Shown: positions 60,630 to 64,000 of the stretch, one piece after another
Numbering within the stretch: position 1 is the stretch's first letter
Layout of the letters: each line of letters starts with the position of its first letter
Assembly (NCBI GenBank): GCA_025054615.1
Contig: JANWZO010000010.1
Span: 28,016-92,015 of the forward strand
Length of the DNA: 64,000 nucleotides
Direction of reading: 5' to 3'
Source of the DNA: Kiritimatiellia bacterium
Lineage (GTDB): Bacteria; Verrucomicrobiota; Kiritimatiellia; CAIVKH01
Made by a program: the position numbers and the translations under genes
Notes under the pieces: generated by a model
What the model was told of the DNA's origin: nothing
Databases searched by the model: none
What the model saw: only the letters and a program-made list of their open reading frames with translations

Positions 60630-62588
60630 TCACTCGCCAATTCGTTTGATGACAAGCACCGTGACGTCATCAACCGGATGGACACCGCGGGAAAAATCCT
60701 GCAGCGAATTCACGATCGAATCGAGAATGCCCGCAGCTCCGAGCTCACGCCATCTGCCAGCCCAGTTCGAAAGTCGCTCATATCCAAGCTCTTCATTGTA
60801 GAAATTCCGAGCCTCGGTCACGCCGTCGGTGAAAAGAACAATCGATTCACCCGGCAGCATCTCGACGCAGGCCGGCCGGAGCGAGTCGTCGAAGATGGAG
60901 GGGTCCGCGAGACCCAGCGCTGTGCCTTCCGGCAAGATGCGGTCTACTCGGCCGTCCCGCCTCACTCGGATCGCGGGTTCGTGACCGGCGCGTAGAACGG
61001 TCACGTTCCGTTCCCCGGGTTTGAGAGTCACCGAAGCCAAGGTCACAAACATTTCGGCCTCGAGGTCCGGAGTCAGTTTGCGGTTCACAAATTTCAATAA
61101 ATCTTGCGGATGATCGGCGATCTCCGCATAGGTATGCACGAGCGAACGAACCATGCTCATGATGAGTGCAGCGGGAACCCCCTTCCCGGACACATCGCCC
61201 ACGATGCAGTGCCACTCGCTATGAGAGCGCACGATGTCGAAATAATCACCGCCAACTTCGAGCGCGGGAAGGCTCACCCCCGCAATTTCGAAGCTTGGTA
61301 TCTTAGGCATCGACCTAGGCAGCAGACTCTTCTGGATTTCGCGCGCCCATTTCATCTCTTGGCGGACGCGTTCACGCTCGGCAATCTCTCGATAGAGGAA
61401 GGCGTTCTCGACGGACATCGCGGCATGCTGGGCGAGAGTCGCCACGGTGGTCAGCATGTCGTCCGCGTAGGGAGCTTGATCCTCACGCGGCCCAAGGTAG
61501 ATGGCGCCCAGCTTTTTTTCCCCGACAGAGAGTGGAACCGCGATTTCCACCGGAGGAGTTACTGACACCGCGCCCGTTGATCCATCAGGCGACCGGTACA
61601 ACGTGGTCGCACCCTCCGCAGCGCGCCGGCTCAGTTCTTCCCTATCCAAGGCGGCCGCCATCGAGCCGCGGGCGGTGACCCGAATCGGCGCAGACCCGGG
61701 TGGATCGGAGATATACAGCTCAACGGTCGAAGCCCCCGTCATGGTATGAAACATTTCGGTCAGTGTCTCAAACAGCACACCAGGATCAAATTGCTTACTC
61801 AGCCGCATCGTCCACTGCTGCATACGCTGCATGAGGGATATCCTTTGAACCAGTGATGAGAGCATTTGGTTGAACGTCTCCCCAAGGAGGCCGATTTCAT
61901 CCGAACTTCGGACGGCCACCCGTTGGTCGAGGTCCCCCTCCTGCACGCGACGGGCGGCGCGAATCAGGACCTGGACCGGGCCGAGCACGCGCCGGGCAAA
62001 AAGCAGGCTCAACAAGGCCGCCGCAGCGACCACCGCGCTCATCACGCCCAAGGATTGAGCGTAGAAAGCGTGGATTTCTCTTTCGATCGTGCTCGGAAAC
62101 GACATTGAGACATACCCGGGGACAGAGCCGTCTCGCGAAATCGGCCCCGATACCCGAATCTCGTCGGCTTCCGGCAAAAACCGTGTGATGAATTCATCGG
62201 AGCGGAAGGCCGCGTCCAGTTGGTCCTCGCGGATGGGAGCCCCTTTGGCGGAATAAGCGTACACCAGACCTCCAGACTCGTCGTAGACGCGCACTTCCAG
62301 GGGCAGGTGACGGATGGGCTGCTCCGGCGCGGCGTCAACCCGCATGAATTTATTCTGGAACACAAAGTCGAGGCTGCTGCGTACGAATCGCCCACGATTT
62401 GCCTTGTAATGGGCCGTGAGATAGTTCGCGCCGGCGAGGAAAACCGTGAAGGCGCTGCTGAACTCCCGATCGTACAGGCGGGCGCGAAATTGAACCACAC
62501 TGACGGCCGTCAGGCTGAACGCCGTCAACACGATCAACGTAATCGCTAGCAGCAGGATTTTGTGCGCGAACTTAAATCGAGGGCGCAT
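60630..62588 (-). CDS. Membrane sensor with HAMP, GAF and SpoIIE-type PP2C phosphatase
   Basis: A 652-residue receptor phosphatase. Helix 1 (about 10-32), a periplasmic sensor of about 150 residues, helix 2 (186-206), HAMP (LGPVQVLIRAARRVQEGD, 207-260), GAF-like (280-410) and PP2C (430-652). PP2C motifs: REIQKSLLPRSMP linker, LEVGGDYFDIV, VGDVSGKGVPAAL, LFTDGVTEARN, VDDVTVLVIKR. Family enzymes dephosphorylate a STAS-domain antagonist and so switch on an anti-sigma partner circuit. The STAS gene is 9 bases upstream in the same direction, a natural substrate. Confidence 0.9.
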   Translation of the reverse strand: MRPRFKFAHKILLLAITLIVLTAFSLTAVSVVQFRARLYDREFSSAFTVFLAGANYLTAHYKANRGRFVRSSLDFVFQNKFMRVDAAPEQPIRHLPLEVRVYDESGGLVYAYSAKGAPIREDQLDAAFRSDEFITRFLPEADEIRVSGPISRDGSVPGYVSMSFPSTIEREIHAFYAQSLGVMSAVVAAAALLSLLFARRVLGPVQVLIRAARRVQEGDLDQRVAVRSSDEIGLLGETFNQMLSSLVQRISLMQRMQQWTMRLSKQFDPGVLFETLTEMFHTMTGASTVELYISDPPGSAPIRVTARGSMAAALDREELSRRAAEGATTLYRSPDGSTGAVSVTPPVEIAVPLSVGEKKLGAIYLGPREDQAPYADDMLTTVATLAQHAAMSVENAFLYREIAERERVRQEMKWAREIQKSLLPRSMPKIPSFEIAGVSLPALEVGGDYFDIVRSHSEWHCIVGDVSGKGVPAALIMSMVRSLVHTYAEIADHPQDLLKFVNRKLTPDLEAEMFVTLASVTLKPGERNVTVLRAGHEPAIRVRRDGRVDRILPEGTALGLADPSIFDDSLRPACVEMLPGESIVLFTDGVTEARNFYNEELGYERLSNWAGRWRELGAAGILDSIVNSLQDFSRGVHPVDDVTVLVIKRIGE

Positions 62589-62597
62589 CGCGCTCCC

Positions 62598-62948
62598 CTA
62601 TCGGATCGCGGCGAGCGCCTCCTCGCGCGACTTGTATGTGGCGAGGGCTTTTCCGATCTGGAGCAAATCGAAGGTCCTCACGAGCTTTTCATTTAGCGAG
62701 CAAAGGACAAATCGGCCCCGAGTAATCATGAGATTACGGTGATATTTCATTAGAAGGCCGATGGCCCGGCTGTTGAGGTAAGTCAACTCCGAGCAGTCCA
62801 GGAGGACACGAGCTCCGGGGACCATACACACGGGGTCCAGTTTTTCCTTGAAGAAGTCGATCGTTGCCGAATCAACCGGACCTCGAATCTTCGCCACAAC
62901 CGCATTGCCCTCCAGCGAGGTCTCGATTTCCAGCACGGGGTTCGCCAT
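62598..62948 (-). CDS. STAS-domain anti-sigma factor antagonist
   Basis: A 116-residue single STAS domain. VAKIRGPVDSATIDFFKEK and RVLLDCSELTYLNSRAIGL show the fold; the Ser in LNSRAIG is the expected phosphorylation site. The ATG at 62948 has AGAGGTG about 10 bases upstream; a TTG 6 codons earlier is less likely. Probable substrate of the adjacent PP2C phosphatase. No RsbW-type kinase lies in the window. A minus-strand TATAAA (62970-62975) may be its -10 box, but I see no good -35. Confidence 0.88.
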   Translation of the reverse strand: MANPVLEIETSLEGNAVVAKIRGPVDSATIDFFKEKLDPVCMVPGARVLLDCSELTYLNSRAIGLLMKYHRNLMITRGRFVLCSLNEKLVRTFDLLQIGKALATYKSREEALAAIR

Positions 62949-63061
62949 GGAAGATTCACCTCTCAATCATTTATATCCCCGCCCGCGCGGCGAGGAAAGC
63001 CCGAAGCTCGTCTTTACACGATTCTCATGATTTCTCCGCATCCCTCCATATAATTGAGGAT

Positions 63062-63454
63062 ATGTCATCCGGGGCCAGGCGCCATCAATTTGAACGACTG
63101 GTTGTTGCCGCGGAGAAGGAGGTTGAGAAAGTCATCAGGGCCCTTCCCCCCGCCGTCCGCGCTGCCGCCCGCCGCGTGCCCGTCCTCTACGAGCCAGTCC
63201 CCGGCCCTGACCTTCTGCAAGACGGCGTGGCCCCCGATACGATGGGGCTTTTCGTCGGCGAGCCCTATCCCGAAGCATATGCGGGCGCTCACAACCTTCC
63301 CGCCCAGATCATTCTCTTTCTCGAAAACATATGGGAGTTTGCCAACCACGACCCCGCCCTCTTCCGCCGAGAAGTGCGGACGACGATTCTGCATGAACTT
63401 GGCCACTATCTCGGGTTGGACGAGGACGAGCTCGCCGAGCGGGAACTCGACTAA
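63062..63454 (+). CDS. Small zinc metallopeptidase-like protein (zincin)
   Basis: A 130-residue protein of the small bacterial zincin family. The zinc motif HELGHYLGLDEDEL (His111, Glu112, His115) stands near the C-terminus, preceded by LPAQIILFLENIWEFANHD. The N-terminal third is a charged helix (FERLVVAAEKEVEKVIRAL). The ATG at 63062 is the first after the divergent STAS promoter area. A TATAAT at 63049-63054 is too close to the ATG to be an ordinary -10 box. Substrates of this family are not established. Confidence 0.86.
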   Translation: MSSGARRHQFERLVVAAEKEVEKVIRALPPAVRAAARRVPVLYEPVPGPDLLQDGVAPDTMGLFVGEPYPEAYAGAHNLPAQIILFLENIWEFANHDPALFRREVRTTILHELGHYLGLDEDELAERELD

Positions 63455-63491
63455 AGCGATTTTCCGTTTGCTGATGTCAAAATTCCGTAAG

Positions 63492-63526
63492 ATGTCCCCC
63501 GTTTTGACTCGTTAGAAATGTCCCCC
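63492..63526. repeat. Paired ATGTCCCCC motifs, possible insertion-sequence end
   Basis: ATGTCCCCC occurs at 63492-63500 and 63518-63526, 26 bases apart in the same orientation. Spaced TGTCCCC-type repeats remind me of the termini of some IS21- and IS481-type elements. No transposase is visible inside the window, so at most this is a remnant end. Confidence 0.2.
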
Positions 63527-63636
63527 TTCCGGATGGGCGGGCGGTCGAAGTCGATGCCGAGGCCGTAGCCCGCCCGCCCATCCGCGCCGCCGCAAGCATT
63601 ATCTCCGCACACCTCGCCCCATGGCCTGCGCTGAGT

Positions 63637-63672
63637 TCACCATGCTCACCTTCGCACCCAACGCCGTCCGTA
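63637..63672 (+). repeat. 36-base direct repeat, copy 1
   Basis: This 36-base segment beginning TCACCATGCTCACCTT recurs at 63965-64000 with four mismatches. The two copies bracket the hairpin cluster. They could be duplicated gene ends or part of a larger repeat unit that continues past the window edge. Confidence 0.55.
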
Positions 63673-63717
63673 TTGCGTGAGCACCCCTTCGCCCCGACGC
63701 CCGTCATCTACTCACTT

Positions 63718-63960
63718 GAAGGGACGCCTCCCTCGGCGTCCGAAAATATAATCCGGAACGGCGCCCTCCAAGGCGCGATATCTGGAGGGTCGGGTTCCAC
63801 ACCGACCCAAATCTGCGGCCCGGGTGGAACCGGGCCCTCCACTGAGGGGGGGCCGCAAATGGAGGGTCGGGTTCCGCACCGACCGTTGGAGGGACGCCTT
63901 CCACGGCGTCCCAAAATACGATCCGGAACGGCGCCGGTGGAACGGCGCCCTCCATTGCGC
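63718..63960. repeat. Cluster of GC-rich palindromic repeats
   Basis: Five perfect-stem hairpins lie in about 200 bases: GGACGCC/GGCGTCC (63722-63741), GGGTCGG/CCGACCC (63787-63808), GGCCCGG/CCGGGCC (63817-63836), GGTCGG/CCGACC (63865-63884) and GGGACGCC/GGCGTCCC (63891-63912). The linkers also repeat: ATCCGGAACGGCGCC occurs at 63751-63765 and again at 63921-63935. The units occur as two imperfect copies, so this looks like a REP/MITE-like element. Spacing is irregular, so it is not a CRISPR array. Confidence 0.65.
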
Positions 63961-63964
63961 CCCC

Positions 63965-64000
63965 TCACCATGCTCACCTTCACGCTCAACGTCGTCCGTA
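63965..64000 (+). repeat. 36-base direct repeat, copy 2 (at window edge)
   Basis: Second copy of the 63637-63672 segment, matching 32 of 36 bases, and ending exactly at the window edge, so the true repeat may be longer. The similarity includes TCACCATGCTCACCTT and CGTCCGTA. Confidence 0.55.

Larger units (their letters stand above)
63455..64000. other. Non-coding right edge with repeats
   Basis: 546 bases without a gene I can support. Short open frames here are made of repeat sequence and have no protein features. Contents in order: two ATGTCCCCC copies, a GC-rich stretch (63540-63636), a 36-base repeat, a cluster of hairpins, and the second copy of the 36-base repeat at the window edge. Confidence 0.6.

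Noticed and set aside
63718..63960. CRISPR array
   Set aside because: Repeat units vary in sequence and spacing, spacers are not unique and even-sized, and no cas gene is present.
63477..63989. Short minus-strand open frames in the right-edge repeat region
   Set aside because: They translate hairpin repeats into Gly/Arg/Pro-rich sequence with no domain, signal or ribosome site.

Overview
The window is GC-rich, densely coded bacterial DNA from a Gram-negative-type organism: it has a heptose-type sugar pathway, an ABC-type polysaccharide exporter and a type II secretion pseudopilin. I cannot name the species. The SecA fragment at the left edge carries an insertion after the DEAD-box region of a kind I associate with Bacteroidota/Chlorobiota and PVC-group bacteria. 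The GC-rich hairpin repeats at the right edge recall Verrucomicrobiota or Kiritimatiellota genomes. A PVC-group origin is therefore a tentative guess.

Layout. (1) 1-1054: 5' part of secA on the minus strand. (2) 1334-6439: a plus-strand three-gene chaperone-like set, DUF2760 protein, short Hsp70-like protein, and Hsp70-like protein with a long helical C-terminus. (3) 6455-29339: about 20 minus-strand genes, mostly joined by ATGA/GTGA or 8-base overlaps. This is a surface-polysaccharide locus with an ABC exporter (Wzm/Wzt type), many glycosyltransferases, a UDP-GlcNAc 2-epimerase, an oxidoreductase and a sugar epimerase. It ends in two phosphohexomutase paralogues, one of which has lost its catalytic residues. 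(4) 29340-29636: a decayed regulator 5' end and a perfect palindrome. (5) 29637-31784: a polytopic ArnT/PMT-like protein. (6) 31929-34645: a plus-strand operon of HAD phosphatase, APH-fold kinase and two colinear three-helix membrane proteins with winged-helix-like tails. (7) 34693-51188: mostly minus-strand sugar-building genes (C-methyltransferases, aldo/keto reductase, zinc-type dehydrogenase, split transketolase, two epimerases, SIS isomerase, inverted HldE-like fusion, second ArnT-like protein), with a methyltransferase-WbuC pair on the plus strand. (8) 51236-60586: plus-strand housekeeping and stress genes: lepB, an ECF sigma operon, gspG, trpD, and ROK kinase-ppx-ppk. (9) 60630-62948: SpoIIE-type phosphatase and STAS antagonist. 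(10) 63062-63454: a small zincin. (11) 63455-64000: non-coding DNA with clustered hairpins, a 36-base direct repeat and possible insertion-sequence scraps.

How the parts may work together: regions 3, 5, 6 and 7 look like one large envelope-glycan programme. Region 7 would make an activated and probably branched or heptose-derived sugar. Region 3 would build the chain on a lipid carrier and export it through Wzm/Wzt, and the ArnT-like proteins would add residues from lipid-linked donors. The least described parts are the paired membrane/winged-helix proteins, the catalytically dead mutase coupled to an intact one, the DUF2760/Hsp70 triad and the split-transketolase sugar pathway.
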